Shown: one piece after another, positions 36,330-45,809 of the stretch
Numbering within the stretch: the first letter of the stretch is position 1
Layout: each line of letters opens with the position of its first letter
Source of the DNA: Paracoccaceae bacterium
GTDB taxonomy: Bacteria; Pseudomonadota; Alphaproteobacteria; Rhodobacterales; Rhodobacteraceae
Direction: 5' to 3'
Length of the DNA stretch: 64,000 nucleotides
Assembly (NCBI GenBank): GCA_021741245.1
Contig: JAIOYF010000003.1
Span: forward strand, 361,534 to 425,533
Position numbers and translations under genes: made by a program
The notes under the pieces: generated by a model
Seen by the model: the letters and a program-made list of their open reading frames with translations, nothing else
What the model was told of the DNA's origin: nothing
The model's database searches: none

Positions 36330-37660
36330 CCTTTCCCATCTCGCTTGCGCTGCCGGTGCGCTATCCCGGCCCACCGCCCGCTGCGGCGGATGTTGTTGTG
36401 ATCGGCGGCGGTGTGATCGGCGTGATGACGGCCCTTTATCTGGCCGAGGCGGGCCAAAAGGTCGTCTTGTGCGAAAAGGGCCGCATCGCGGGGGAACAAA
36501 GCAGCCGCAACTGGGGATGGGTGCGCCAACAGGGCCGCGATCCTGCGGAATTGCCGATCATGGTCGAGTCGATGCGCCTTTGGCAGGGTTTGTCGCAACG
36601 GCTGGGTGAGGGGTTGGGCTTTCGTCAGTCGGGGGTGATGTATCTGGCCAATGCCGACCGCGATCTGGAGGGCTATGAACGCTGGCTGCCCCATGCGCGC
36701 GCAAATGGCGTTGACAGCCGCATGTTGGCCCGGTGCGAGGTCGAGGCGATGCTGGGCACCTCGTCCCGCTGGAAGGGGGCGATGTTCACGCCCTCGGATG
36801 CGCGGGCAGAGCCGTGGGTTGCCGTGCCGATGCTGGCGGCACTTGCGGTCGAGGCGGGTGTGCGGATCGTCGAGAATTGCGCGGTGCGCAGTCTGGACCT
36901 CGCCGCAGGCCGGGTTGTGGGTGTGGTGACCGAGGCCGGGCGCATCGCCTGTGACCAGGCTGTGGTCTGTGCGGGCGCGTGGTCGCGGCTGTTCCTGGGC
37001 GCGCATGGTGTGGCGATTCCCCAGCTTTCCGTGCTGTCGTCGGTTGCGGCAACGGAACCCATGCCCGAGATTTACCAAGGCGCGGCGGCGGATGATGAGT
37101 TTGCCTTTCGCAGGCGGGCCGATGGTGGCTATTCCTTGGCCCCCGGCTCGGGCCATGATTTCTTTGTGGGGCGCGATGCTTTTGCAAGCTTTGGCGCCTA
37201 TCTTCCGGTTTTGAAAAAGGATTACAGATCCACCGCCTTTCGCCCTGCCGCTCCTGCGGGCTTTCCTGATGCCTGGGGCACAACGCGCCACTGGGGCGAC
37301 GGGGTCAGCCCGTTCGAGGCGACGCGCATCTTGAACCCCGCGCCGAACATGAGCTTTATCCGCCGCATGCAAGACGCCTTTGCCCGCGCTTTTCCGGCCC
37401 TTGGGCGGCCAAAGCTGAAGGCGGTCTGGGCGGGCATGATCGACACCATGCCCGATGTGGTGCCGATCGTGGACCACGCGCCCTTGGCTGGCCTGACCAT
37501 CGCCACGGGCATGAGCGGGCATGGTTTTGGCATTGGTCCCGGCATGGGGCGGGTGGTGGCTGATCTGGTGATGGGGCGTGCGCCGGGCCATGATCTGTCG
37601 CGATTCCGGCTGGCCCGCTTTCTGGATGGATCAAAAATCGCGCCCGGACCCGCGCTCTGA
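36326..37660 (+). CDS. FAD-dependent oxidoreductase (D-amino-acid-oxidase-like)
   Basis: DAO-superfamily flavoprotein, 444 residues. The Rossmann FAD site VVVIGGGVIGVMTALYL begins near residue 24, and the RNWGWVRQQGRD segment typifies a subgroup of amine oxidases or dehydrogenases. The C-terminal GMSGHGFGIGPGMGR motif contacts FAD. It likely oxidises a secondary amine or amino acid. It is translationally coupled to the deacetylase upstream and followed 57 bp later by two M20D hydrolases, so it may process their products. Substrate unknown. Confidence 0.88.
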   Translation: MTFPISLALPVRYPGPPPAAADVVVIGGGVIGVMTALYLAEAGQKVVLCEKGRIAGEQSSRNWGWVRQQGRDPAELPIMVESMRLWQGLSQRLGEGLGFRQSGVMYLANADRDLEGYERWLPHARANGVDSRMLARCEVEAMLGTSSRWKGAMFTPSDARAEPWVAVPMLAALAVEAGVRIVENCAVRSLDLAAGRVVGVVTEAGRIACDQAVVCAGAWSRLFLGAHGVAIPQLSVLSSVAATEPMPEIYQGAAADDEFAFRRRADGGYSLAPGSGHDFFVGRDAFASFGAYLPVLKKDYRSTAFRPAAPAGFPDAWGTTRHWGDGVSPFEATRILNPAPNMSFIRRMQDAFARAFPALGRPKLKAVWAGMIDTMPDVVPIVDHAPLAGLTIATGMSGHGFGIGPGMGRVVADLVMGRAPGHDLSRFRLARFLDGSKIAPGPAL

Positions 37661-37717
37661 CCCTTGCAGCCCGCGCAGAACGGGACCACGATCAGTCTTG
37701 CGCCAAGGAGGAACCCC

Positions 37718-38893
37718 ATGCCCGTGAAAAACCGCTTTGCCGAGTTGCTGCCCGAGATTGTCGGCTGGCGGCATGATTTTCACGCGCACCCCGAGATTAT
37801 GTATGAGGTGCACCGCACCGCCGCCCGCGTGGCCGACCTGTGCCGCGCCTTTGGCTGTGATGAGGTGGTGACGGGGATTGGTCAGACCGGGGTGGTGGCG
37901 CTGATCCGGGGCAGATCGCAGGCCTCGGGGCGGGTCGTGGGCCTGCGCGCCGATATGGACGCGCTGCCGATTGATGAGGTGACCGGGGCGCCCTATGCCT
38001 CGAAAACGCCGGGAAAGATGCATGCCTGCGGGCATGACGGGCACACGGCAATCTTGCTGGGTGCGGCCAAATATCTGGCCGAGACGCGGAATTTCGATGG
38101 CACGGTCGCCCTGATCTTTCAGCCGGCTGAGGAGGGCGGCGCGGGCGGCAAGGCCATGGTCGATGACGGGATGATGGAGCGGTTTGGCATTGATGAGGTT
38201 TATGGCCTGCACAATGCCCCCGGCCTGCCCGTGGGGCAGTTCGCCATTCGACCCGGCCCCCTCATGGCCTCGGCGGATGAGTTTTGCATCACTGTCACAG
38301 GCAGGGGTGGCCATGCCGCCGAACCCCACCGCGCCGTGGATACCACGCTTGTGGCCTGCCATATCGTGGTGGCCCTGCAATCGGTGGTGTCGCGCAACAT
38401 GGACCCTTTGTCCAATGTCGTGCTGACCGTAGGCACTTTTCAGACCGACAGCCGCGCCTCGAATGTCATTGCGCATCAGGTGGTGATGCAAGGCACGGTT
38501 CGCACGCTCGACCCACAGGCGCGTGATCTGGCAGAGGTGCGCGTGGGGGCCATTGCCCGCGCCACCGCCGAGGCTTTTGGGGCCGTGGCCGTGGTCGACT
38601 ATCAACGCGGCTATCCGGTGACGGTGAATGCCCCCGACAACACGACCTATGCTGCCGATGCCGCCGAAGAGGTTTCGGGTCATGTGGAGCGGGATACCAA
38701 ACCGATCATGCCCGCCGAAGACTTTTCCTTCATGCTTGAGGCGCGGCCCGGCGCCTATATCTTCCTTGGCAATGGCGACAGCGCCGCCTGCCATCATCCG
38801 GCCTATGACTTCAACGATGAGGCCATCCCTGCCGGATGCAGCTTTTTCGCCACTTTGGTCGAACGGCGGATGCCGCTGCCAACGACCCTTTAG
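37718..38893 (+). CDS. M20D amidohydrolase, first of a tandem pair
   Basis: Hippurate-hydrolase/IAA-amino-acid-hydrolase type M20D enzyme, 391 residues. Metal motif HACGHDGHTA with the Cys ligand, QPAEEGG with the catalytic glutamate, and the dimerisation lid near GRGGHAAEPHRAVD. AAGGAGG lies 6 nt before the ATG, a strong site that fixes the start. Its neighbour at 38912 is a close paralogue beginning with nearly the same residues (MPVKNRF). Likely substrates are N-acyl or N-aroyl amino acids. Confidence 0.93.
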   Translation: MPVKNRFAELLPEIVGWRHDFHAHPEIMYEVHRTAARVADLCRAFGCDEVVTGIGQTGVVALIRGRSQASGRVVGLRADMDALPIDEVTGAPYASKTPGKMHACGHDGHTAILLGAAKYLAETRNFDGTVALIFQPAEEGGAGGKAMVDDGMMERFGIDEVYGLHNAPGLPVGQFAIRPGPLMASADEFCITVTGRGGHAAEPHRAVDTTLVACHIVVALQSVVSRNMDPLSNVVLTVGTFQTDSRASNVIAHQVVMQGTVRTLDPQARDLAEVRVGAIARATAEAFGAVAVVDYQRGYPVTVNAPDNTTYAADAAEEVSGHVERDTKPIMPAEDFSFMLEARPGAYIFLGNGDSAACHHPAYDFNDEAIPAGCSFFATLVERRMPLPTTL

Positions 38894-38911
38894 ACACAAG
38901 GACTGATCACC

Positions 38912-40078
38912 ATGCCCGTCAAGAACCGCTTTTCCGAAATGCTCCCCGAGATCACCGCATGGCGCCGCGATTTCCATGAACATCCCGAGTTGTTGTTCGA
39001 TGTGCATCGCACCGCCGCCCGCGTGGCAGACCTGTTGCGCAGCTTTGGCTGTGATGAGGTGGTGACAGGCATCGGGCGCACAGGCGTGGTGGGCGTGATC
39101 AAGGGCAAGACCGATACGGTGGGCCGCGTTGTGGGCCTGCGTGCCGATATGGACGCGCTGCCGATCATCGAGCAGACCGGGGTGGACTATGCCTCCAAAA
39201 CACCCGGCAAGATGCATGCCTGCGGCCATGACGGGCATACGGCCATGCTTTTGGGGGCGGCAAAGTATCTGGCCGAGACGCGGAATTTTGATGGCACCAC
39301 TGTGGTGATCTTTCAACCCGCCGAAGAGGGCGGCGGTGGCGGGCGTGAGATGTGCGCCGATGGCATGATGGACCGCTTTGGCGTGCAAGAGGTTTACGGC
39401 ATGCACAACATGCCCGGCATTCCGGTGGGCACCTTTGCCATTCGTCCCGGCGCGATCATGGCGGCGGCGGATCAGTTTGATGTGGTGGTCACGGGCAAGG
39501 GCGGCCATGCCGCCAAACCGCATGACTGTGTGGATACAACCGTTGTTGCCGCCCATATCATTGTGGCCTTGCAGACCATCGCCAGCCGCAATGTCGACCC
39601 GATGAAACAGGTTGTGGTCAGCGTCTGCACGGTGGAAACGGATTCGACCGCGCATAATGTGATCCCTCAGGTGGTAAAGCTGAAAGGCACCGTCCGCACC
39701 ATGGACCCCACCGTTCAGGATTTCGTGGAGCGTCGGATTTCCGAGATCGTCGAGGGCACGGCCATGGCGCTGGGGGCCAAGGCGGTTGTGCAATATAATC
39801 GCGGCTATCCCGTCACCATCAACGCCGAGGAAAACACCGATTACGCGGTTGAGGTGGCAAAGGCGGTGTCCGGCAAGGTCGATGCCAATACCGCCCCCTT
39901 GATGGGGGCCGAGGATTTCAGCTTTATGCTCAATGAACGCCCCGGCGCCTATATTTTCTTGGGCAATGGCGATACGGCGATGGTGCATCACCCGGCCTAT
40001 AACTTTGACGACGATGCCATCCCCTTTGGCTCCAGCTGGTATGCTGGCATGGCCGAGGCGCGGATGCCTGCGGCCTAA
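38912..40078 (+). CDS. M20D amidohydrolase, second of a tandem pair
   Basis: A 388-residue paralogue of the preceding gene, alike in length, motif order and most residues: HACGHDGHTA, QPAEEGG, KGGHAAKPHDCVD. It differs mainly in surface positions and in the region 60-75 (GVIKGKTDTVG). AAGGA precedes the ATG. The pair looks like a local duplication, and differences around the lid suggest a shift of substrate range. A hairpin at 40126-40152 ends the unit. Confidence 0.93.
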   Translation: MPVKNRFSEMLPEITAWRRDFHEHPELLFDVHRTAARVADLLRSFGCDEVVTGIGRTGVVGVIKGKTDTVGRVVGLRADMDALPIIEQTGVDYASKTPGKMHACGHDGHTAMLLGAAKYLAETRNFDGTTVVIFQPAEEGGGGGREMCADGMMDRFGVQEVYGMHNMPGIPVGTFAIRPGAIMAAADQFDVVVTGKGGHAAKPHDCVDTTVVAAHIIVALQTIASRNVDPMKQVVVSVCTVETDSTAHNVIPQVVKLKGTVRTMDPTVQDFVERRISEIVEGTAMALGAKAVVQYNRGYPVTINAEENTDYAVEVAKAVSGKVDANTAPLMGAEDFSFMLNERPGAYIFLGNGDTAMVHHPAYNFDDDAIPFGSSWYAGMAEARMPAA

Positions 40079-40125
40079 GCGCCGAGTTTGCTGCGCAAAG
40101 GGCCTGGAGCCGCAACGAGCATCTT

Positions 40126-40152
40126 GGCCGACGACCCAACAGGTCGTCGGCC
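40126..40152. terminator. Hairpin terminator after the M20D pair
   Basis: Perfect 11-bp stem GGCCGACGACC/GGTCGTCGGCC with a 5-nt loop, followed by TTGTCGTCT, a weak U-rich tail. Confidence 0.75.
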
Positions 40153-40317
40153 TTGTCGTCTCTGGCCCGCCTTTGGGTCAATTTGCACCCAGACTTTCGG
40201 TCTTTGCGGTTGATCCAAAAGTCTGATGATGTCATCATATGGTGGTATATCCATCCCGAACCACAGCCTGCCAGCCCGGTTCATTTATCTGGGGTGGCGT
40301 TTGGGGGTTCGATCAAT

Positions 40318-41022
40318 ATGTTGAAAGCCGATCTTGGCGCTGGTCCGTCAGTTTCCTTGCAGGTCTTTGCCACTGCCCTGGTTTTTGTGGCATCCGGGCT
40401 GGCCAGCCTGCCTATGGCAGCGGCGGCGCAGACGGTGCAGATTGTGGATGGATTGGCCGAGGTGCGGGTCATGATCGACGGGACGCCCGTCACCATCCGC
40501 CGCAATCAAGATGAGTCTGCCACCATCGCAGGGGATTTTGCCAAAACCTCGCGCGCTTGCCCGCCGTTTTGCATTCAGCCCGGCGTTCCGGTCACGGGTG
40601 TGCCATCCGTGGCAGAGTTGGAGGTGATTGGGTTCTTGCAAGATCGCGTCGCCGCAGGCGCAGGGATCTTGCTGGATGCACGCTTGCCCGAATGGTTTGC
40701 CAAGGGCTCCATTCCCGGTGCCGTGAACGTGCCCTTTGCGACCCTGTCGCCCGACAACCCCTATCGCAACGATATCTTGCTGGCCTTGGGGGCAACGCCA
40801 TTGGGCGGCGATCAGTTTGATTTCACGGACGCGCCCGATCTGTTGGTTTTTTGCAATGGGGCATGGAGCGATCAATCCGTCCGCGCCCTGAAGTCTTTGC
40901 GGGCGGCAGGCTATCCGGCTGAAAAGCTGATGTATTATCGGGGTGGCATGCAAGATTGGCAAATTCTTGGCCTGACCGTCATGCAAGCTGACAATGTAAC
41001 AGTAGCAGGAGCAAAGCCATGA
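40318..41022 (+). CDS. Exported rhodanese-like protein
   Basis: A 234-residue protein with an N-terminal hydrophobic signal (residues ~12-37, ending AAAAQ), so probably periplasmic. A CPPFC pair (C81/C85) precedes a rhodanese domain with the active-site cysteine C179 in LLVFCNGAWSDQS, so it is catalytically equipped. ATG 40318 is preferred because it directly precedes the signal segment; the open frame upstream is not protein-like. The stop overlaps a LysM gene by ATGA. It may transfer sulfur in the periplasm or act as a redox partner; substrate unknown. Confidence 0.85.
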   Translation: MLKADLGAGPSVSLQVFATALVFVASGLASLPMAAAAQTVQIVDGLAEVRVMIDGTPVTIRRNQDESATIAGDFAKTSRACPPFCIQPGVPVTGVPSVAELEVIGFLQDRVAAGAGILLDARLPEWFAKGSIPGAVNVPFATLSPDNPYRNDILLALGATPLGGDQFDFTDAPDLLVFCNGAWSDQSVRALKSLRAAGYPAEKLMYYRGGMQDWQILGLTVMQADNVTVAGAKP

Positions 41023-41978
41023 CAAGGGCCGCACTCGTTTATCTTGCCATGATCGTGATTGTGACAGGGCTTATCACGGGTTTGCCGATGGATCTGATCT
41101 CGCTTGGCGCGGTGGATGAGGCCAAGGCCTCTGCCTCGGGTGCGAAATCGGGGGAAGAGACGGCGGCGATGATCCCGGCTTTGGCCCCCTCGCAAGACCC
41201 AGAAGTGGCACGCAGCCTGACGGATGTTGTTTCAACCTCGGGGATGCAATCCGCCGGAGCAACGCGCAATGAGGCTGGCGGTCAACTCTCGGCGGCCATT
41301 TCCCTTTCGGCTGCGGTGAAAAAGGTCGGGCCTGCCGGGACGCTTGCCAAACCCATCGTGCGCGGTGGGGCGGATGGGTTGGATCAAACGACGGCTGCGA
41401 TCTTGTCGGATCTTGCGCTGATCGAAGGGTCGGGGATGGATCCCGAAACGGCGGAACTGCAAGCCATGTCGAGCGCGGCGCTGAGCGGGTTGCGGGCGCT
41501 GCGGGGGAACAGAACACCGGCCGCCGAAGCCACCTTGGAGACGCTTGTGGCGCAGGCTTTGCGTGAAGGTCAGAATGATGGCTACATTGACGCTTTGGTG
41601 AACGAGGCTGCCGGAAAGGGCCAGATTTCCGTGCCCTCGGCCCTTGTGACGGCGGATGGCCGGGTGGATACGGCGGTTTTGCTCTCAAGCCTTGTTGCGC
41701 AGGCACAGGTGGCGTCCGGCACGATCAAGCAGGTGCAGCCCAAGGATGTGGTTGCGACCGGCAAGGGTGTGGAAAGACTGATCGTGAACAAGGCGGCGGG
41801 CGGGTCAGAGACGCACCAATTCTACACCGTTCTGCCCGGAGACAGTCTTGGCGCGATTGCGGTGAAGTTCTATGGCGACGTGACGCATTATTCGGCCATC
41901 TACAACGCGAACCGGGCCATTTTGGCGAGTCCGGACCGGCTGAATGTCGGGCAGCGACTGGTGATCCCTGCGGTCTGA
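41019..41978 (+). CDS. LysM-domain envelope protein
   Basis: A 319-residue protein with an N-terminal membrane anchor (residues ~5-25), a long Ala/Ser/Gly-rich middle of low complexity and one C-terminal LysM domain from ~residue 265 (HQFYTVLPGDSLGAIAVKFY to RLVIP). LysM binds peptidoglycan, so the protein probably links inner membrane and cell wall. It overlaps the rhodanese gene by ATGA and is ended by a strong terminator. Function unknown. Confidence 0.88.
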   Translation: MTRAALVYLAMIVIVTGLITGLPMDLISLGAVDEAKASASGAKSGEETAAMIPALAPSQDPEVARSLTDVVSTSGMQSAGATRNEAGGQLSAAISLSAAVKKVGPAGTLAKPIVRGGADGLDQTTAAILSDLALIEGSGMDPETAELQAMSSAALSGLRALRGNRTPAAEATLETLVAQALREGQNDGYIDALVNEAAGKGQISVPSALVTADGRVDTAVLLSSLVAQAQVASGTIKQVQPKDVVATGKGVERLIVNKAAGGSETHQFYTVLPGDSLGAIAVKFYGDVTHYSAIYNANRAILASPDRLNVGQRLVIPAV

Positions 41979-42040
41979 ATGGGTTTTGCGGGTAAGAACA
42001 GGCACGACCCGGAGTGAAGACCCATATCGCGGAAACCCAC

Positions 42041-42074
42041 CGCCCCCCGGATTGCATTCGGGGGGCGCTTTTTT
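42041..42074. terminator. Strong hairpin terminator after the LysM gene
   Basis: CGCCCCCCG (42041-42049) pairs with CGGGGGGCG (42059-42067), followed by CTTTTTT. It lies between the convergent LysM gene (+) and cioB (-) and has its U-tract on the plus strand. Confidence 0.9.
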
Positions 42075-42099
42075 GCGCAAAAGGTGAGGCGCTGGGCAC

Positions 42100-43104
42100 T
42101 CAGTCATAGCTGAGCGACGTCGCCTTGCCGCGAAAGATCGTATAGGCAAGTACGGTATAGCCAAGGATCACCGGCAGAACCACACAGGTGCCATAGAGGA
42201 TGATGCGCAAACTCTCCGGGCTGGACGCCGCCTCATAGATCGTCAGCTTTTCAGGCACGATAAAGGGATAAAAGCTATAGGCCATGCCCGCAAACCCTAG
42301 GCACATCAGCCCTGTCGCCGCGACGAAGGGAAACCATGCAAAACGGTCGGATGCGGTGGGCAGGTGGCGCAAGGCATACCACAGTAGACCGATCAGCGCG
42401 GCCGAGATCAGGGGCAGGGGGGCAAGGGTCAGAATCTCGGGGAATGAGAACCATTTGTCAAAGATGCGCGGACTGACCAAGGGCGTCGCCAGCGAGACTG
42501 ACCCCATTCCCAGAACAAGGCCCCAGATGCCGCCCCGCGCCCAAGTCACCGCCTTTGCCTGCAGCACGCCATCCGTTTTCAGAATGGTCCACGCCGCGCC
42601 AATAAAGCTATAGGCCACGGCCAAGGCCCCTGCGGTCAAAAGTGCAAAGAGGGCATGGCCCCCTGTCCAATCCAGCCCCATGATATACATGCCCAGCATG
42701 AACCCTTGGGACAGGGCCGTCATCAGGCTGCCCGCAAAGAAGGCGCGGTCCCAGTTCGGCTTTTGCGACAAAGGCGCCTTGGCGCGGAATTCGAACGCGA
42801 CACCGCGCAAGATCAGCCCGATCAGCATGATCGCCACCGGCAGGTAGAGGGCGGTCAGGATCGTGCCATGGGCCGCCGGAAAAGCCACCAAGAGCAGTCC
42901 GATGGCAAGGACAAGCCACGTTTCATTGGCATCCCAGAACGGCCCGATCGAGGCGATCATGCGGTCCCGCTCGGTCGGGGTGGCAAAGGGGAACAGCAGG
43001 CCAACGCCCAGATCGAACCCGTCAAGGATCACATACAGCAGGATCGACACGCCCATCAACGTGGCAAAGATCATCGGCAGGGTGGTTGCATCCAAGGTCA
43101 TCAT
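42100..43104 (-). CDS. cioB: Cytochrome bd-type (CIO) ubiquinol oxidase subunit II
   Basis: Membrane subunit II of a bd-type terminal oxidase, 334 residues with about eight or nine helices. The N-terminal VILDGFDLGVGLLFPF is diagnostic of CydB/CioB. ATG 43104 is 2 nt past the cioA stop with GGAG upstream; a second ATG follows directly. The oxidase reduces O2 to water with ubiquinol electrons and is important at low oxygen or in the presence of inhibitors such as cyanide or sulfide. No cydDC or cydX is nearby. Confidence 0.94.
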   Translation of the reverse strand: MMTLDATTLPMIFATLMGVSILLYVILDGFDLGVGLLFPFATPTERDRMIASIGPFWDANETWLVLAIGLLLVAFPAAHGTILTALYLPVAIMLIGLILRGVAFEFRAKAPLSQKPNWDRAFFAGSLMTALSQGFMLGMYIMGLDWTGGHALFALLTAGALAVAYSFIGAAWTILKTDGVLQAKAVTWARGGIWGLVLGMGSVSLATPLVSPRIFDKWFSFPEILTLAPLPLISAALIGLLWYALRHLPTASDRFAWFPFVAATGLMCLGFAGMAYSFYPFIVPEKLTIYEAASSPESLRIILYGTCVVLPVILGYTVLAYTIFRGKATSLSYD

Positions 43105-43106
43105 GA

Positions 43107-44483
43107 TCACTCCGCCGGAATGGCGCCCACGGGCGCTTGACGTGGCTCTTCGCGGGCGGGGGTTTTGCCCGCCGCCGCACGACGGGCAAGGTGGAAGATC
43201 ACGGCGATATAAGCGGCCAGCAACAGCGCATAGACAGCAAGATAGGCAATGAGGGTTGTCATCACCAAGGGGGCCGCGACATCCCCCACGGCTTGCTTGG
43301 TGCTCAGCACCCCGGTGACCAGCCATGGTTGGCGGCCAATTTCCGTGACATACCAGCCCGATAGCGTGGCAAGCCAACCCGAAAAGGTCATCGCGGTTGC
43401 CGCCATCAGATAGGGGCGGGGCAGGTGATCGACGCCACGACGCCAGATCAGGATCATGCCCAGCCAAGACAGCGCCAGCATGGCAAACCCGGTGCCCACC
43501 ATGATGCGAAAGCCGTAAAAGACCGGCGCGACAGGGGGGTGCAGAACCGTGCCATCCTCGGCCACGAAATCATTCAGGCCCGGCACGATGCCATCAAGAC
43601 GATGCGTCAGGATCAGGCTTGCGCCGTTGGGGATGGCAATCTCGGCGCGGTTGCTGCGGGTGTCTTCATCGGGCAGGGCAAAGAGCACCAAGGGCACATT
43701 CGGCCCGGTGTCCCAGTTGGCCTCCATGGCGGCGACCTTGGCGGGCTGATGCTCCAACGTGTTCAGCCCGTGCATATCCCCTGCCACGATTTGCAGCGGG
43801 ATCAACAGGGCCGCCAAGCCAAGTCCAACGCGCAACTGTGTCGCCGTCGTCTTGGCCCGGTCCCCGATGAGGCGGCGAAAGGCCGCGACGCCCGCAATCA
43901 AGAAGGCCACGGTCAGACCCGAGGCCAGCAGCATATGCGTCAGGCGATAGGGCAAGGAGGGGTTGAAGATGATCGCCCACCAGTCGGTGGCATGCACGAT
44001 GCCATCGCGCAGCTCATACCCTTGCGGCGTGTGCATCCATGAATTCAGCACGATGATCCAAAACGCCGACATCGTGGTGCCAAAGGCCACAAGAAACGTG
44101 GCCGTCAGGTGCAGCCATGTCGGCACGCGGCGTGCGCCAAACAGCATGATCCCCAAGAACACCGCCTCAAGGAAAAAGGCGGTCAGCACCTCATAGGCCA
44201 AGAGCGGCCCCGCGACATTGCCCACGGTTTCCATAAAGCCCGGCCAGTTGGTGCCAAACTGGAACGACATGGTGATGCCCGAGACGACGCCAAGCGCAAA
44301 GGACAGGGCAAAGACCTTTACCCAAAACATATAGGCGTCCATCCACTGTTGCGCGCCGGTTCGGGCAAAGCGAAAGCGGAAGAACAGCAAGACCCAACCA
44401 AGAGCTATGGTGATGGTCGGGAAGAGGATGTGAAAGCTGATGTTTGCCCCGAACTGGATGCGGGAAAGTAAAAGAGTATCCAT
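43107..44483 (-). CDS. cioA: Cytochrome bd-type (CIO) ubiquinol oxidase subunit I
   Basis: Haem-bearing subunit I, 458 residues. The haem b595 ligand is H18 (ISFHILFP), and the conserved GRQPW is present. The Q-loop is short, which places it in the cyanide-insensitive (CIO/CioA) branch rather than long-loop CydA of E. coli. It lies downstream of moaA on the same strand after a 206-bp spacer that should hold its own promoter. I found no convincing FNR box there. Confidence 0.94.
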   Translation of the reverse strand: MDTLLLSRIQFGANISFHILFPTITIALGWVLLFFRFRFARTGAQQWMDAYMFWVKVFALSFALGVVSGITMSFQFGTNWPGFMETVGNVAGPLLAYEVLTAFFLEAVFLGIMLFGARRVPTWLHLTATFLVAFGTTMSAFWIIVLNSWMHTPQGYELRDGIVHATDWWAIIFNPSLPYRLTHMLLASGLTVAFLIAGVAAFRRLIGDRAKTTATQLRVGLGLAALLIPLQIVAGDMHGLNTLEHQPAKVAAMEANWDTGPNVPLVLFALPDEDTRSNRAEIAIPNGASLILTHRLDGIVPGLNDFVAEDGTVLHPPVAPVFYGFRIMVGTGFAMLALSWLGMILIWRRGVDHLPRPYLMAATAMTFSGWLATLSGWYVTEIGRQPWLVTGVLSTKQAVGDVAAPLVMTTLIAYLAVYALLLAAYIAVIFHLARRAAAGKTPAREEPRQAPVGAIPAE

Positions 44484-44689
44484 GATGCACCTTTGCCTGT
44501 TGCGTCAAATATAGAGGCAAAATCTGCGATTTAAGCAGGGTGCGACCAGCCGCCACGGCCAATGGAACCGCGGTCTGTGCCCAAGTCGGGTCAAATTGGA
44601 TTTGGCTGTGCCAAAGCGCCGGGGTCAGACCGATGGGGCCAGATCATTGGGCTCAGATCGGATGTTGGCCAAGGCCCGGCGACGAAAGG

Positions 44690-45712
44690 TCAGCCGCCCG
44701 TATGGCTCATGTGGCGGGTCATCTGGCCTGCGACACCTTGGCGGGAATAGTCGAAGTCATGGCCCTTGGGCTTGTGGCTGATGGCGGCGCGGATGGCCGT
44801 TTCCAGCAGCTTGTTTTCCGGACTTGCCCGAAGGGGCGCGCGCAGATCGGCCATGTCTTCTTGCCCAAGGCACATGTAAAGTTCACCCGTGCAGGTCAGG
44901 CGCACGCGGTTGCAGCTTTCGCAGAAATTATGGGTCAGCGGCGTGATAAAGCCGATCTTCTGGCCCGTTTCCTCAATGCGGATATAGCGGGCGGGGCCGC
45001 CGCTGCGCTCGGCCAGATCCGAAAGCGTGTAGCGGTCAGCATAGCGTGCACGCAGGTCTTTCAGGCTCCAATACTGATCCAAGCGATCTTCATTGCCCAG
45101 ATCGCCCATGGGCATCACTTCGATCCATGTCAGATCATGGCCTTCGCGGGCGCACCAGTCGGTGATCGAGAATTGCTCATCCTCATTGAACCCCTTGAGC
45201 GCCACGGCATTGATCTTCACCCGCAACCCAGCCGCCTTTGCTGCCGCGATCCCATCAAGCACCTGCGGCAAGCGGCCCCAGCGGGTGATCTGGGCAAATT
45301 TGGCTGGATCAAGGGTGTCAAGCGATACATTGATCCGCCGCACGCCACAGGCGGCAAGCTCGGCTGCATATTTGCCAAGCTGGCTGCCATTCGTGGTCAG
45401 CGTCAGTTCCTTGAGTGCGCCAGACTCAAGATGGCGCGTCATGCCTTGGAAGAAGGTCATGATTCCCTTGCGCACAAGCGGCTCGCCGCCCGTGATGCGC
45501 AGCTTTTCCACCCCAAGGCCGATAAAGGTGGAACACATCCGGTCCAGTTCTTCCAACGTCAGAAGATCAGCCTTTGGCAAAAAGGTCATGTTTTCAGACA
45601 TGCAATAGACACAGCGGAAATCGCACCGATCCGTGACCGAGACTCGCAGATAGGTGATCGCCCGGGCAAAGGGGTCAATCAAAGGGGCGGACAGGGGGGC
45701 GATGTGTGTCAT
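44690..45712 (-). CDS. moaA: GTP 3',8-cyclase MoaA
   Basis: Radical-SAM enzyme of molybdenum cofactor synthesis, 340 residues. The SAM-cluster motif C30-x3-C34-x2-C37 (CDFRCVYC) and the second 4Fe-4S cluster [18 protein letters not shown] are visible. The C-terminal Gly-Gly needed for activity is present. It converts GTP to the cyclic pyranopterin precursor together with MoaC. It diverges from a lipoprotein gene. Confidence 0.97.
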   Translation of the reverse strand: MTHIAPLSAPLIDPFARAITYLRVSVTDRCDFRCVYCMSENMTFLPKADLLTLEELDRMCSTFIGLGVEKLRITGGEPLVRKGIMTFFQGMTRHLESGALKELTLTTNGSQLGKYAAELAACGVRRINVSLDTLDPAKFAQITRWGRLPQVLDGIAAAKAAGLRVKINAVALKGFNEDEQFSITDWCAREGHDLTWIEVMPMGDLGNEDRLDQYWSLKDLRARYADRYTLSDLAERSGGPARYIRIEETGQKIGFITPLTHNFCESCNRVRLTCTGELYMCLGQEDMADLRAPLRASPENKLLETAIRAAISHKPKGHDFDYSRQGVAGQMTRHMSHTGG

Positions 45713-45809
45713 AGGGTAAGGTTAGGCATCCGACATGGTGAAGGCAAGCGCCGTATCCAAGACCGTATCTAAGATTGCACGGGGCCCGATGTCGGACTAT
45801 CCTTTCGCC

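Noticed and set aside
44484..44689. FNR-type site before cioA (TTGCCTG...GTCAA)
   Set aside because: The half-sites are two bases too far apart and poorly matched to TTGAT-N4-ATCAA.
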